Shown: positions 17,035 to 27,262 of the stretch, in pieces
Position numbering within the stretch: position 1 is the first letter of the stretch
Layout: each line of letters opens with the position of its first letter
Assembly: GCA_030148005.1 (NCBI GenBank)
Contig: JASBUI010000040.1
Span: 84,663 to 148,662, forward strand
Length of the DNA: 64,000 bases
Source: Paracoccaceae bacterium
GTDB lineage: Bacteria; Pseudomonadota; Alphaproteobacteria; Rhodobacterales; Rhodobacteraceae
Direction: 5' to 3'
The notes under the pieces: generated by a model
Database searches by the model: none
Seen by the model: the letters and a program-made list of their open reading frames with translations, nothing else
Told to the model about the DNA's origin: nothing
Made by a program: the position numbers and the translations under genes

Positions 17035-20031
17035 TTAGGCGGCGTCTGCTCCCTTGTTGCGCAGGCGCGTTCTTTCGACGGCGGATGTTTCGTCCTTGGC
17101 GATCTGGTACTTTCCGACGACGCTGGTCAGGGCTTCGGCCTTGACCCGTAGCGAATGGCTTGCCCGGTTGGTGGCTTCAAACTTTTCAGCGTTCTGTCTT
17201 GTAACCCGGTCGAGGTCGGCAACTGAAAGGTTGATATCGTCAAGGTTGACGGACTGTTCGTGGGATGCTGCGGCGATTTCGGTCGCGTGCTTGGTTATCT
17301 CGGAAATTGAGGCCAGAATTTTGTCCAGCGCGGTTCCGGCCTCACCTACCAGATCGACGCCGCGGCTGACGTGTTCACCGCTTGAAGAGATCAGGTCATT
17401 GATTTCCCGCGCCGCTTCGGATGAACGCTGCGCCAGCGCGCGCACTTCGGTTGCGACTACCGCAAAGCCTCGCCCCGCTTCGCCCGCACGGGCCGCCTCG
17501 ACGCCGGCATTGAGGGCAAGAAGATTGGTTTGAAAGGCGATGTTTTCAATCAGCGACACGATCGATGAGATTTGTGCAGATGACTGCGCGATCAGGCTCA
17601 TCGCTTCGACCGCCTCGGCAACGACCGCGCCGCTTTTTTCCGCGTCTTCCTTGGCGTTGGACACCACCGTGCTGGCCTGTGAGGCGCCCTTGGCGGTTGA
17701 ACGGATGTTGGTTGTCAGCGCATCGAGGGATGTCGCGGCCTGCTGAAGCGTGCGCGCCTGATTTTCGGCCCGCTTTGACAGATCGTCAGATGAGGCGCTG
17801 ATGCCCTCGCTTTCGCATCGTATCTCGCCAGAGGTTTGCACGACGCTTTGCATGGCCTCAAGCAGCTTTCTGATCGATGCGTTAAAGTCGGTGCGCAATT
17901 GTTCGTATTCCGGCGCGAACCTTGTGTCGATCGAGGTGGTCATGTTGCCTTCGGACAGTTGTTGCAGCGCGCTTCGCAAGGCTTCGACAACCTGGTTCTG
18001 AGCCGTTTCCATTTCCGCGCGCTTGATCGCGGCAGCGCGCAACCTTCGCTGAGAGACGCTGACGTCATTGCCGATCATCACGACTTTCAAGGCGGTCCCG
18101 CTGCTGTCGAAAACGGCCGAGAACCCGCCTTCGACCCAGCTGTCGCCCAAGCCGTCGCCGCGCACCAGGAACCGGCCGTGTACAGATTCGCCGCTTAGGA
18201 CATTTGCCCAAAGCGTGCCGTCACCTTCGACCTTCGCGGGGTCAAAAACGAAAAGCTGTTCTGCACGAAGCCCTGAAATTTCGGATGCGGGCTTGCCAAT
18301 CGCGTCAGCAAAATTGCTGTTTGCCGTTGTGGCAATGCCGTCGATGCCAAACTCAACCACGGTTTGCTGGCGGTCGATGGTTGTCAGGATGGCGTCGTTC
18401 ATAAACTCGGCCGTGACATCCTTCCATTCAACCACGGCGCCGATCAGTTCGTTCTTTGCGTTGGTGACTGTCTTGATATCCAGCTTCATCCGCGCGCCGC
18501 CAAGCGTCATGTCCAGCGTTTGATGGCCTGCGCCGTGATCTTCCAGCAGGGCCTGAAGCTTGTCCGGATCGCGCGTGAGGTGATCAAGGCCCTTGCCGAC
18601 CAACTGCTGGGCGTCAAACTCAGTCTGAAACTTGCGAAACTCGGTTTGATGGGACGACAAGAGATCGTGCACAGCCTGGTTTGCATAGGCAACCCGGCTG
18701 TCGCGATCGATGATCATCAATGCCGCAGAGGATCCTTCAAAGGCGGCGCCCTTGAACATGGCGTCAACGGTAAGCGCTTCGGCCGATGAAAGTGAGCCGC
18801 GGAACTGTTCCAGAACATCGGCAATATCGCCGATCTCATCGCCGCGCCCCGTCGCAGGTATCGCTGATTTGAAGTCGCCGGATGCGACGCGCTGCATGGC
18901 AGAGCCAACGGCCATCAACGGCCCGCTTACATTGCGCGCAACTATAAGTCCGATCAGGGCGACGACCGCCATCAGGGCGCTTCCCTGAAACAGCATTGTC
19001 CGCTTGAGCGCCAGCGCGTCTGAGTAAACCTCAGCGCTGTTTTGCTGGGCAACGACTGCCCAGTTTGCCCCGTAGAAACCCAGCGGGCCAAAAGCGGTCA
19101 GTATCTCTGTTCCATCCTGCCCAACGGCGGGCATAACTCCAACGCGCCCTTCAAGGGCGGCGGAAACCGGCTCGGAACTCATCGGGACGCTTGTCTGGCC
19201 CTCTTCGTGCATCGTTTCGCTGGCGCTGCGCAGCATGCGGTCCGACCCGACAGAATAGACCGCCCCAGAGCTTCCCAGCCCGGCTTGCGAGCGCTCAATC
19301 TCGGCAAAGGCACTTTGGGTGATCCGAACCGCGATGAACCCAAGCAGGGCGCCGTTAGAGGCGCGGATCGGGGCGGCCATGAAGGCCGAACGGGCCCCGC
19401 CGGCCGGTTCATATGGGGTAAAGTCCTGAAACAGAAACTCTTCGGTTTCGGCCGCAACGGCGCGTTTGAAGATTGCCGCGAAACCGGATGGCGGGCCGCC
19501 GGGTGCGGCCAGATCTGTTCCCAGATCGGCGTTCTTCATGACCGAGTACATCACCTTGCCTTCGGCATCGGTAATGTAGAGATCGGCGAACCTGTTGCTT
19601 TTGGCCACCGCACGGTAAAACGGGTGATACTTTCGGTGGGCGCGGTTGTAACCGTCGCGACTTTCGTCAAACTCAAAGTCCTGTTTGCGCCCCTGCGGGT
19701 GGGGGTTGTTGGCGATGTACCTTGTTTGCAGGTCGGTAACCTTGTCCCCGGGCAGCGCTTCCCAAGCGCCGGTGAACTGGGTGACGGCGGTTCGCGCGAC
19801 GGGGCTAATCGATTGAGAGATTACACTGATGCGTTTTGCGTTTAGAAGGCTGAACAAGGCGTCACGACGGGCATTCAGGACATTCTGAAGCCGCGACTGG
19901 CCCTGATCGGTCAGGATGGTGCGCGCCGAGGAATAGGCGAGAAAGGCCATCATTCCCAAGGTCAGCGCGCAAAGCGACATCAGAACAAGCGGTAGCTTGA
20001 CCGATATGCGCATCTTGCGAAATCTTCTCAT
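17035..20031 (-). CDS. methyl-accepting chemotaxis protein with periplasmic sensor and two PAS-like domains
   Basis: The roughly 998-residue receptor has a first membrane helix (about residues 10-35), a long periplasmic Cache-like sensor region (to about 335), a second helix ([18 protein letters not shown]), a HAMP-type segment ([14 protein letters not shown]), two PAS-like domains (about 430-540 and 555-665), and a C-terminal methyl-accepting signalling domain with the conserved tip [27 protein letters not shown] hairpin (near 860). It relays an external or redox signal to CheA/CheW. No other che genes are near. ATG at 20031 has GGGAAAACG upstream and is preferred; ATG at 20061 is in frame. 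It is convergent with the phosphatase gene and followed upstream by the transferase-like gene. Confidence 0.9.
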   Translation of the reverse strand: MRRFRKMRISVKLPLVLMSLCALTLGMMAFLAYSSARTILTDQGQSRLQNVLNARRDALFSLLNAKRISVISQSISPVARTAVTQFTGAWEALPGDKVTDLQTRYIANNPHPQGRKQDFEFDESRDGYNRAHRKYHPFYRAVAKSNRFADLYITDAEGKVMYSVMKNADLGTDLAAPGGPPSGFAAIFKRAVAAETEEFLFQDFTPYEPAGGARSAFMAAPIRASNGALLGFIAVRITQSAFAEIERSQAGLGSSGAVYSVGSDRMLRSASETMHEEGQTSVPMSSEPVSAALEGRVGVMPAVGQDGTEILTAFGPLGFYGANWAVVAQQNSAEVYSDALALKRTMLFQGSALMAVVALIGLIVARNVSGPLMAVGSAMQRVASGDFKSAIPATGRGDEIGDIADVLEQFRGSLSSAEALTVDAMFKGAAFEGSSAALMIIDRDSRVAYANQAVHDLLSSHQTEFRKFQTEFDAQQLVGKGLDHLTRDPDKLQALLEDHGAGHQTLDMTLGGARMKLDIKTVTNAKNELIGAVVEWKDVTAEFMNDAILTTIDRQQTVVEFGIDGIATTANSNFADAIGKPASEISGLRAEQLFVFDPAKVEGDGTLWANVLSGESVHGRFLVRGDGLGDSWVEGGFSAVFDSSGTALKVVMIGNDVSVSQRRLRAAAIKRAEMETAQNQVVEALRSALQQLSEGNMTTSIDTRFAPEYEQLRTDFNASIRKLLEAMQSVVQTSGEIRCESEGISASSDDLSKRAENQARTLQQAATSLDALTTNIRSTAKGASQASTVVSNAKEDAEKSGAVVAEAVEAMSLIAQSSAQISSIVSLIENIAFQTNLLALNAGVEAARAGEAGRGFAVVATEVRALAQRSSEAAREINDLISSSGEHVSRGVDLVGEAGTALDKILASISEITKHATEIAAASHEQSVNLDDINLSVADLDRVTRQNAEKFEATNRASHSLRVKAEALTSVVGKYQIAKDETSAVERTRLRNKGADAA

Positions 20032-20090
20032 CGTTTTCCCGCCGCTTGCCGATTTTGGCATCAGCTAACAGGTCAGCGATAAAATTTTGA

Positions 20091-20723
20091 TTAAGACCGG
20101 CAAGCAGCAGGCGCGCGCGCGGGCGCGTCGCCCTTGGCCCACTTTGGATACTTCTGCATGATGCCTGCAAAGCGTTCAGAGGCCAGAAAGCGTTCCAGCC
20201 AAGGTTTCAGGTTCGGCCATGGCTGATCATCGAACCAGGGCTTGTCGATAAAGGCGAACTGGCGCACGAAGGGCAGGATCGCATAGTCGGCGATGGTTGC
20301 GTCGCGAAAGATCCATGTGCCAATGGTCGCATCAAGCTCGGCCAGAAAGTCGGCCGCGATCTGGCGTTGCTGGGCGGGATCAACGCCGGGATAGCGCGTT
20401 GCGTATTTGGTGCGGTCCAGCGCGTCCTTGAAGGGCCCATCGGCACGCTCAATCCAGCGCCAGCCTTCATCCGGCATTGTCAGCCAACCTTCGGGATCGG
20501 CGCGTTTGAGCGCCCAGATCATGATGTCGAGGCTTTCGTCGATCACAGTCTCCCCGTCGACAAGGCAAGGGACGGTCTTGCTGGGCGAGGCGGCAAGGAA
20601 TTCCGGCGCCTTGTCGCGCAGGACAACTTCGCGCAGTTCAACACTTTGACCGGCAGAAGCCAGAGCAAGGCGCGCGCGCATCGCGTAGGGGCAGCGGCGG
20701 AATGAGTACAATACGGGTGTCAT
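20091..20723 (-). CDS. glutathione S-transferase-like protein
   Basis: The 210-residue protein has an N-terminal thioredoxin-like domain starting VLYSFRRCPYAMRARLAL with the redox-type Cys-Pro-Tyr-Ala at about 10-13, a cis-proline segment KTVPCLVDGETVIDESLDI (about 49-67) and an all-helical C-terminal domain (about 90-205) with the TIADYAILPFVRQF motif. The Cys-Pro-x-Ala motif resembles omega or lambda-type glutathione transferases that do thiol transfer, more than conjugating classes. ATG at 20723 begins the homology. It ends with a Pro/Ala-rich tail. Substrate is unknown. Confidence 0.85.
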   Translation of the reverse strand: MTPVLYSFRRCPYAMRARLALASAGQSVELREVVLRDKAPEFLAASPSKTVPCLVDGETVIDESLDIMIWALKRADPEGWLTMPDEGWRWIERADGPFKDALDRTKYATRYPGVDPAQQRQIAADFLAELDATIGTWIFRDATIADYAILPFVRQFAFIDKPWFDDQPWPNLKPWLERFLASERFAGIMQKYPKWAKGDAPARAPAACRS

Positions 20724-20785
20724 GGCGGCCAAGGTTAAACCGCCCCGCGCGCCCCGGCAAGAAGGCCGGGGCAGGGCGCAGGCGC

Positions 20786-22177
20786 TTATGCCTTCAGCAG
20801 GCCCTGTTCCTTGGCGGCGGCATAAGTCTGATCAAGCGTTCGAATGACCCGTTCCATCATCGTGTCGATGTCGGCGCGGGTCATCACCAAGGGCGGCGAG
20901 ATGATCATCCGGTCGCCGACATGGCGCATGACAAGACCGTTGTCGAAGGATTTGCCGCGCCCGATCAGCCCGATGGTTCCGGCCTTGGCCGCAAAGGGCG
21001 CGCGGGCCGATTTGTCAGGCGTCAGCGCGACAGAGGCCATCATGCCCGCGATAGAGGCCTGTCCGACAAAGGGATGATCGGCAAGGGCGTTCCATTTCTC
21101 GGCAAGGTAGGGGGCGATATTGTCGCGCACATTGTCGACGATATTTTCCTCTTCAAGAATGCGCAGGTTCTCAAGCGCCACGGCCGCCGCCACAGGGTGG
21201 CCCGAGTAGGTGTAGCCATGCGCAAACTCTCCGCCAGCGATCACCGCGGCGACCTCGTCGCTGACCATCGATCCACCGATGGGCGCATAGCCAGAGCTAA
21301 GCCCCTTGGCGATGGTCATCACATCGGGGCGAATGTTGTACGTTTGCGATCCGAACCAGTTACCGGTGCGGCCAAATCCACAGATAACCTCATCCGCGAT
21401 CAGAAGAATCTCATGGGCATCGCAGATGCGTTGAATTTCGGGCCAGTAGGTTTCTGGCGGAACGATCACGCCGCCCGCGCCCTGAACCGGCTCGGCGATG
21501 AAGGCGGCGATCTTGTCTTCGCCCAGCATCTCAATGGCCTGCTCAAGCTGGCGCGCGCGCTCAAGCCCGAACTCTTCGGGGGTTTTGTCGCCGCCTTCTG
21601 CGTACCAGTTCGGCTGTTCGATATGGTGGATGTCCGGGATCGGCAGGCCGCCTTGTGCATGCATCGCGGCCATTCCGCCAAGGCTTGCCGCCGCCACGGT
21701 TGAGCCGTGGTAGGCGTTCTTGCGGCTGATGATGATCTTCTTGTCCGGCTTTCCCTTGCTGGCCCAGTAGTGGCGGACAAGGCGGATGTTGGTGTCGTTG
21801 GCCTCAGAGCCGGAACCGGCATAAAAGACGTGGTTCAGATCGCCCGGCGCAAGCTCTGCAAGCTTGGCCGCCAAGGCGATGGCAGGCACATGCGAGGTCT
21901 GAAAAAACGTATTGTAATATGGTAGTTCGCGCATCTGGCGCGCGGCGGCTTCGGCCAGTTCGTGCCGGCCATAGCCGATGTTCACGCACCAAAGCCCGGC
22001 CATTGCATCCAAAAGCTCTTTGCCATCGCTATCGGTCAGGGTGATGCCATTTGCCCGCGTGATGATCCGCGCGCCCTTGGCGGCCAAGTTGTCGTTCGCG
22101 GTAAAGGGATGCATGTGGTGCGCAGCGTCCAGCGCCTGCAACTCGTCGGTGGGCATGTGATTGGTGATGATGTTCAT
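20786..22177 (-). CDS. spuC: class III aminotransferase, putrescine/polyamine:pyruvate type
   Basis: The 463-residue enzyme is a PLP-dependent class III transaminase. The PLP lysine is K291 in TIAKGLSSGYAPIGG. Upstream are the phosphate-cup motif GSGSEANDT (about 122-130), YHGSTVAAASLGG, and IADEVICGFGRTG with the PLP-pairing aspartate near 262. This subfamily includes putrescine:pyruvate, taurine:pyruvate and beta-alanine:pyruvate enzymes. The neighbouring PotFGHI-type transporter and PuuA-like synthetase make putrescine or a related diamine the likely donor. I prefer the ATG at 22177 because AAGG lies nine bases upstream; ATG at 22186 is in frame. A GntR-site candidate lies upstream at 22368-22378. 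Confidence 0.85.
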   Translation of the reverse strand: MNIITNHMPTDELQALDAAHHMHPFTANDNLAAKGARIITRANGITLTDSDGKELLDAMAGLWCVNIGYGRHELAEAAARQMRELPYYNTFFQTSHVPAIALAAKLAELAPGDLNHVFYAGSGSEANDTNIRLVRHYWASKGKPDKKIIISRKNAYHGSTVAAASLGGMAAMHAQGGLPIPDIHHIEQPNWYAEGGDKTPEEFGLERARQLEQAIEMLGEDKIAAFIAEPVQGAGGVIVPPETYWPEIQRICDAHEILLIADEVICGFGRTGNWFGSQTYNIRPDVMTIAKGLSSGYAPIGGSMVSDEVAAVIAGGEFAHGYTYSGHPVAAAVALENLRILEEENIVDNVRDNIAPYLAEKWNALADHPFVGQASIAGMMASVALTPDKSARAPFAAKAGTIGLIGRGKSFDNGLVMRHVGDRMIISPPLVMTRADIDTMMERVIRTLDQTYAAAKEQGLLKA

Positions 22178-22367
22178 TTTCTGCATCCTTGCGGCGAGAT
22201 TGAGAGGTATTCAAAGTTTGGCATCGGCATGCGCGAAGCGCGCGTTCCTTGGTCTGTCTGGCCGTACACAAAACGGGCGTGAACTTATGGCGGGCGCTTT
22301 GTTTCCGATCTGCAGGTTTTGGGAGTTTCAAGCGTTTCTGGCGCCATCTTTCGGGTCTGGGATCAGA

Positions 22368-22378
22368 ATATGATCAAA
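22368..22378 (-). promoter_or_regulatory. candidate GntR operator upstream of the aminotransferase
   Basis: ATATGATCAAA here is the exact reverse complement of TTTGATCATAT at 23163-23173, upstream of the transporter operon. The core TGATCA is palindromic, as is usual for GntR-family sites. The two copies flank the GntR gene and precede both target operons. Confidence 0.55.
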
Positions 22379-22388
22379 TTTTAGGCTG

Positions 22389-23054
22389 TCAATGAAATTG
22401 ATCCTGCAAAGCCCCCGAAAGCGAGGCTTTGATCTGGGTGTATCCCTGATCGATATCCTCGCCGATTGCCTGCGCCACGGCGGCGGTGTCTTTTGCGCGC
22501 ATGGCGGTCAGCGCCTCTTGGTGTTTGTCGGGCAGATTGAAGGTTCCGAACTGGCCGCAAACGACGCGAAGTGAAGGGCCGACGCGCAGCCACAAGGTGT
22601 TGGCGATCGAGATCAGGATGTCCGAGCGCGAAAGGGCGTAAAGCGAGCTGTGAAAGCGAAAGTTCTGTTCCAGATAGCCGCGCACGTCGCCTTGGGCGAT
22701 TGCCACGTTCAATAGCCGGTCAATCTCGGCCAGCCGGTCGATATCGCGGGCGTTCATGTGCTGTGTGGCCTGCATGGCAAGCCGCGGCTCAACCGCTTTT
22801 CGGGCGAAGGTAAGCTCATCCAGTTGCTCCAGCGTCAGTTCGGGGACCGATATGCGGCGGTTTCCCTTGAACTCAAGCGCGCCTTCGGCGGTCAGGCGGC
22901 GCAGCGCCTCGCGCACCGGGGTGATGCCGGTGCCAAGTTCCGTCACAAGGCCCTGAATGGTCACGGCCTGGCCTGGCGCCATCTCTCCATAAAGGATCAT
23001 TTCGCGGATGCGCCGGTAGACCAGTTCGTGGGTGGGGATTTTTCTGTCAGTCAT
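22389..23054 (-). CDS. GntR family regulator (FCD/FadR subfamily)
   Basis: The 221-residue protein has a GntR winged helix-turn-helix at the N-terminus (VYRRIREMILYGEMAPGQ, then TELGTGITPVREALRRLTAEGAL, about 10-60) and a helical FCD ligand-binding domain (about 80-215) with likely metal-binding histidines in FRFHSSLYALS. It lies between the divergent aminotransferase and transporter genes and probably represses both in the absence of polyamine. The start at 23054 is chosen because homology begins with it and GAAG lies eight bases upstream; an upstream in-frame ATG at 23114 would add an unconserved tail. Confidence 0.88.
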   Translation of the reverse strand: MTDRKIPTHELVYRRIREMILYGEMAPGQAVTIQGLVTELGTGITPVREALRRLTAEGALEFKGNRRISVPELTLEQLDELTFARKAVEPRLAMQATQHMNARDIDRLAEIDRLLNVAIAQGDVRGYLEQNFRFHSSLYALSRSDILISIANTLWLRVGPSLRVVCGQFGTFNLPDKHQEALTAMRAKDTAAVAQAIGEDIDQGYTQIKASLSGALQDQFH

Positions 23055-23162
23055 CTGGCGTTCTTCACAGAAGATGGGCGCTTTTTGCAAGTCCCTGGTT
23101 TTCGCGGTGGTCATTCAGGGTCATCGTGTCCGGAAAATGTTATGTTGCAATAATTTTCTGCA

Positions 23163-23173
23163 TTTGATCATAT
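23163..23173 (+). promoter_or_regulatory. candidate GntR operator upstream of the potF-like gene
   Basis: TTTGATCATAT matches, inverted and without mismatch, the site at 22368-22378. It lies about 50 bases before the binding-protein start codon in an AT-rich stretch that could contain the promoter. Confidence 0.55.
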
Positions 23174-23221
23174 ATTTTCAGGAGAGCAAACGACTCTCTT
23201 CTTTCAACGGGAGATATCATC

Positions 23222-24307
23222 ATGAGACAGACATGGTTGCCGCTGGCGGTTGCCCTGACCATGACTGCGGGCGCGGCATTTGCCGAAGAGGTGCGCGTCT
23301 ACAACTGGTCCGACTACATCGACGAAGAGTTGCTGACAAAGTTCGAAGCCGAAACGGGGATCAACCTTGTTTACGACGTCTTTGACAGCAACGAAGTGCT
23401 TGAAACCAAGATGCTTGCCGGTGGGTCCGGCTATGACGTGGTGGTGCCGACGGGCGTATTCCTGCAGCGCCAGATCGCGGCAGGGGCGTTTCAAAAGCTT
23501 GATTATTCGCAACTGCCCAATGCGGTGAACCTTTGGGACGTGATCAAGGAACGCACAGCGCAGTACGATCCGGGCAACGAGTACTCGATCAACTACATGT
23601 GGGGCACAACGGGCATCGGTGTGAACACCGGGCGCGTGGCCGAGATATTGGGCGAGGATGCACCGATCAGCTCTCTTGCGCTGGTTTTCGATCCTGCCAA
23701 CATGGAAAAGCTTTCCAAATGCGGGGTGCAGTTTCTTGATGCCCCGACAGAGATGATCCCGGCCGCACTTGCCTATATCGGCGAGGATCCCAACAGCCAC
23801 GATCCCGACGTCATCGCCAAGGCAGAGCCGGTTCTGGCAGCGGTGCGCCCCTACATCCAGAAGTTCCACAGCTCGGAATACATCAACGCGCTGGCAAATG
23901 GTGATATCTGCGTGGCCTTCGGTTGGTCAGGCGACATCCTTCAGGCGCGCGACCGCGCCGCTGAGGCCGACAATGGCGTCGAGGTTGCCTATAACGCGCC
24001 GGTCGAGGGCGCGCTGATGTGGTTTGACCAGATGGCCATTCCGGTTGATGCGCCGAACCCGTCGGGGGCCCATAAGTTCCTGAATTTCATCATGGATGCC
24101 CAGAATATGGCGGCGGCTTCGAACTATGTTTACTACGCCAACGGCAACCTTGCCTCGCAGCAGTACCTGAACGAGGACGTGATCGGCGATCCGGCGATTT
24201 ATCCCGACGCGGAGACGCTGAAGAAGCTGTACACGACATCGCCCTATGATGCGCGCGTTCAGCGCGTTGTCACCCGGCTTTGGACCAAGATCAAATCGGG
24301 CACCTGA
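23222..24307 (+). CDS. potF: polyamine ABC transporter periplasmic binding protein
   Basis: The 361-residue protein has a signal peptide (to the Ala-Phe-Ala-Glu boundary near residue 21) and the spermidine/putrescine-binding fold. The family opening VRVYNWSDYIDEELL (about 24-38) holds the Trp and Ser-Asp residues that contact the amine; GSGYDVVVPTGVFLQRQ and later MWFDQMAIP (near 262) also match. Aromatic and acidic residues that line the PotF site are kept. It begins the operon potF-G-H-I-puuA; GGGAG precedes the start. The stem-loop after it suggests higher expression than the downstream genes. Putrescine is the likeliest ligand because of the PuuA-like enzyme in the same operon. Confidence 0.92.
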   Translation: MRQTWLPLAVALTMTAGAAFAEEVRVYNWSDYIDEELLTKFEAETGINLVYDVFDSNEVLETKMLAGGSGYDVVVPTGVFLQRQIAAGAFQKLDYSQLPNAVNLWDVIKERTAQYDPGNEYSINYMWGTTGIGVNTGRVAEILGEDAPISSLALVFDPANMEKLSKCGVQFLDAPTEMIPAALAYIGEDPNSHDPDVIAKAEPVLAAVRPYIQKFHSSEYINALANGDICVAFGWSGDILQARDRAAEADNGVEVAYNAPVEGALMWFDQMAIPVDAPNPSGAHKFLNFIMDAQNMAAASNYVYYANGNLASQQYLNEDVIGDPAIYPDAETLKKLYTTSPYDARVQRVVTRLWTKIKSGT

Positions 24308-24325
24308 TCTGATATATCGTCAAAA

Positions 24326-24353
24326 GGCACGGCGCAGGGGTCTGCGCCGTGCC
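24326..24353 (+). terminator. perfect stem-loop after the potF-like gene
   Basis: A 12-base-pair perfect stem is seen, GGCACGGCGCAG with CTGCGCCGTGCC around a GGGT loop. No T-tract follows, so it probably stabilises the upstream message or attenuates read-through into the ATPase gene. Confidence 0.7.
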
Positions 24354-24398
24354 TATCCTTATCTTCGCGATTTCCGCGCGGGCGACAAAGAGGTTTAG

Positions 24399-25538
24399 AT
24401 GGGGCAGTCGAACGGTAAGCAGGTTTTCGCACCATGGGAGAACCCCGAAGAAAAGCCCATCATCCGCTTTGGCGGTGTGACCAAGCGCTTTGGTGACTTC
24501 ACGGCGATCGATGACCTGACACTGGATATCTACGCGCGCGAGTTTTTCGCGCTTCTGGGGCCGTCGGGCTGTGGCAAGACGACCCTGATGCGGATGCTGG
24601 CGGGTTTTGAAAGCCCGAGCGCGGGCACGATAGAGCTTGATGGCAAGGATATCGCCGCCGTGCCGCCCAACAAGCGCGCGGTGAACATGATGTTCCAGTC
24701 CTACGCGCTGTTTCCGCATCTTAGCGTTTATGAAAACATCGCTTTTGGCCTCAAACGGTCATCCATGCCCAAGGCCGACGTAGACGGGCGCGTTGGTGAG
24801 ATGCTGCGGCTGACGCGGCTTGAGGCTTTTGCGCGGCGAAAGCCGCACCAGATATCGGGCGGCCAGCGCCAGCGCGTGGCGCTTGCGCGCTCGCTGGCAA
24901 AGGCGCCAAAACTGCTTTTGCTGGATGAGCCGATGGGCGCGTTGGACAAAAAGCTGCGGCAGGACACGCAGTTTGAGCTGATGGACATTCAGGAAAAGAC
25001 CGGCACAACCTTTGTGATCGTCACCCACGATCAGGAAGAGGCGATGACAGTGGCCTCTCGCGTGGCGGTCATGGATCACGGGCGCATCGTGCAGGTGGCC
25101 ACGCCCGACCGAATTTACGAGATGCCAAACTCTGTCTATGTCGCTGATTTCATTGGGGATGTGAATATCATCAAGGGCAATGCCAAACGTCTGGACGAGG
25201 CAAAGACCGAAGTGCATTGGGCCGAGGGGCAGGCGCCTTTCCTAGGCACGACAAACAGCGAAGTTCAAAGCGGGGCGGCATGTTTCTTTGCAATCCGTCC
25301 CGAGAAGGTTGCGATAACCATGGACCGGCCCAAAAGCGCGGCCAACGCGGTGTCCGGCAAGGTTCTGGATATCGCCTATCTTGGGAACATCTCGACCTAT
25401 CACGTCAAGCTTGCGACGGGAGAGATATTCAAGGCGCAGATGGCGAACGACCGGCGCATCGCGCGGCGTAGCTTTACCTGGGACGACAAGGTGTGGCTGT
25501 CCTGGACAGACACCGCCGGCGTCATTCTGGCGCGATAG
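24399..25538 (+). CDS. potG: polyamine ABC transporter ATPase
   Basis: The 379-residue ATPase has Walker A GPSGCGKTT (about 54-62), Q-loop MMFQSYALFPHL (near 100), signature ISGGQRQRVALAR (near 150), Walker B LLLLDEPMGALD (near 170), the switch histidine in VTHDQEEAMT (near 208) and a C-terminal TOBE-type regulatory domain (about 290-375). The length and domain order match PotG/PotA. It sits between the binding protein and the two permease genes. AGAGG precedes the ATG. Confidence 0.93.
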   Translation: MGQSNGKQVFAPWENPEEKPIIRFGGVTKRFGDFTAIDDLTLDIYAREFFALLGPSGCGKTTLMRMLAGFESPSAGTIELDGKDIAAVPPNKRAVNMMFQSYALFPHLSVYENIAFGLKRSSMPKADVDGRVGEMLRLTRLEAFARRKPHQISGGQRQRVALARSLAKAPKLLLLDEPMGALDKKLRQDTQFELMDIQEKTGTTFVIVTHDQEEAMTVASRVAVMDHGRIVQVATPDRIYEMPNSVYVADFIGDVNIIKGNAKRLDEAKTEVHWAEGQAPFLGTTNSEVQSGAACFFAIRPEKVAITMDRPKSAANAVSGKVLDIAYLGNISTYHVKLATGEIFKAQMANDRRIARRSFTWDDKVWLSWTDTAGVILAR

Positions 25539-25550
25539 GGCGGCGCGATC

Positions 25551-26447
25551 ATGAACCTTCGCCGCATATTCCTGATCCTCGTTCCCTACCTGTGGCTTCT
25601 TGCGCTTTTCCTTGTGCCCTTTGGCATTGTTCTGAAAATCGCGCTGTCGGACATCGCGCTTGCCATCCCGCCCTATGCGCCGACGCTTGACATCACGGCG
25701 GGCTGGGAGGGGATCAAAAGGTTCTTTGCTGGCCTTGATTTTGAGAACTTCGTCTTTCTGACGCAGGATGACCTTTACTGGCGCGCCTATCTTTCAAGTG
25801 TCGTGATTGCGACCGTTTCAACCATTGCCACGCTGATTGTCGGCTATCCCATCGCCTATGGCATGGCCTGCGCGCCGCGCCACTGGCAGCCGATGCTGGT
25901 CATGCTGATCATTCTGCCGTTCTGGACCAGTTTCCTGATCCGGGTCTATTCGTGGATCGGCATTCTTAGCCAGGAAGGTTACCTCAATCAGCTTTTGCTG
26001 TGGTCGGGGCTGATCAATGAGCCGCTGATGATCATCAACACCAACTGGGCGGTCTATATCGGCATCGTCTACACCTATCTGCCCTTCATGGTGCTTCCGA
26101 TCTACGCGACGCTTGAGAAACTGGATGGCTCGCTTTTGGAGGCGGCAGAGGATCTTGGATGCTCGCGCAGTTCCGCCTTTTGGCTGGTGACCGTTCCCCT
26201 GTCGCGCCCCGGCATCATTGCAGGAAGCTTTCTTGTCTTCATCCCGGCCTTGGGCGAATTTGTCATCCCCTCGCTTTTGGGCGGGTCCAAAACGCTGATG
26301 ATCGGCAAGGTGCTTTGGGAAGAGTTCTTTTCGAACAGGGACTGGCCGGTTGCATCAACCGTGGCGATCATCCTTTTGTTAATACTGATCATTCCGATCA
26401 TCCTCTTTCAGCGAAATGAGCAGAAACAAAGGGAGGCAGACCAATGA
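25551..26447 (+). CDS. potH: polyamine ABC transporter permease
   Basis: The 298-residue protein has about six membrane helices, starting with one at 10-30, and the EAA-type coupling loop LLEAAEDLGCSRSSAFWLVT (near 190-210), as in PotH/PotB. It forms the pore with the next protein. The gene overlaps the second permease gene by four bases (ATGA). PALGEFVIPSLLGG near 238 is a recognisable family motif. Confidence 0.93.
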   Translation: MNLRRIFLILVPYLWLLALFLVPFGIVLKIALSDIALAIPPYAPTLDITAGWEGIKRFFAGLDFENFVFLTQDDLYWRAYLSSVVIATVSTIATLIVGYPIAYGMACAPRHWQPMLVMLIILPFWTSFLIRVYSWIGILSQEGYLNQLLLWSGLINEPLMIINTNWAVYIGIVYTYLPFMVLPIYATLEKLDGSLLEAAEDLGCSRSSAFWLVTVPLSRPGIIAGSFLVFIPALGEFVIPSLLGGSKTLMIGKVLWEEFFSNRDWPVASTVAIILLLILIIPIILFQRNEQKQREADQ

Positions 26448-27262
26448 CGGGCCGGTTTTCCTGGTTCAACATCACCGCGCTGACGCTGGGGTTTGCCTTT
26501 CTTTACCTGCCGATGCTGATCCTGATCGTCTATAGCTTTAACGAGTCGCGGCTGGTGACCGTCTGGGCAGGGTTTTCGACCAAGTGGTATGTGTCCCTGA
26601 TGGGCAATGACGCCTTTCTGGATGCGGCATGGGTCACGCTGAAGGTGGCGGTGATGTCATCGACACTGGCGACGGTACTGGGCACGATGGCGGCCTATGT
26701 GATGGTGCGCAGCGGGCGGTTTCTGGGCCGGACGCTTTTCTCGGGGATGATCTATGCCCCGCTGGTGATGCCAGAGGTCATAACCGGTCTGTCGCTTTTG
26801 CTGTTCTTCATTGCGATCGGCCTGGACCGGGGCGTGGTGACCATCGTTCTTGCCCATACCACCTTTGCTATGTGCTATGTTTCGGTCGTGGTTTCCGCGC
26901 GGCTGGTCAGCTTTGACCGGCAATTGGAAGAGGCGGCGCTGGATCTTGGCTGTACGCCCTTTGACGCCTTCAAAAGCGTGACGCTGCCGATCATCGCGCC
27001 TGCGGTCATTGCGGGCTGGCTTTTGGCCTTTACCCTGTCGCTGGACGATCTTGTGATTGCCTCTTTCACTTCGGGGCCGTCCTCTACCACCCTGCCGATC
27101 AAGATATTCAGTGCCGTGCGTCTGGGCGTGAGCCCCGAAATCAACGCGCTTTCGACAATCATGATAGCGATCGTCACCCTTGGCGTGATAGTGGCTTCGC
27201 TGATCTCCAAGCGCGCGATTGTGCGCCAGCAAGAAGATGAACAGAAAGCGCTACAGAAATGA
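26444..27262 (+). CDS. potI: polyamine ABC transporter permease
   Basis: The 272-residue partner permease has about six helices, with YSFNESRLVTVWAGFSTKWY after the first one, as in PotI/PotC, and the coupling loop LEEAALDLGCTPFDAFKSVT (near 160-180). It overlaps its neighbours by four bases on both sides, so potH, potI and the synthetase gene are tightly coupled. Confidence 0.93.
   Translation: MTGRFSWFNITALTLGFAFLYLPMLILIVYSFNESRLVTVWAGFSTKWYVSLMGNDAFLDAAWVTLKVAVMSSTLATVLGTMAAYVMVRSGRFLGRTLFSGMIYAPLVMPEVITGLSLLLFFIAIGLDRGVVTIVLAHTTFAMCYVSVVVSARLVSFDRQLEEAALDLGCTPFDAFKSVTLPIIAPAVIAGWLLAFTLSLDDLVIASFTSGPSSTTLPIKIFSAVRLGVSPEINALSTIMIAIVTLGVIVASLISKRAIVRQQEDEQKALQK

Noticed and set aside
20702..21703. 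Antisense ORF of 333 codons across the aminotransferase gene
   Set aside because: The minus-strand aminotransferase has complete catalytic motifs; the plus-strand frame has none.
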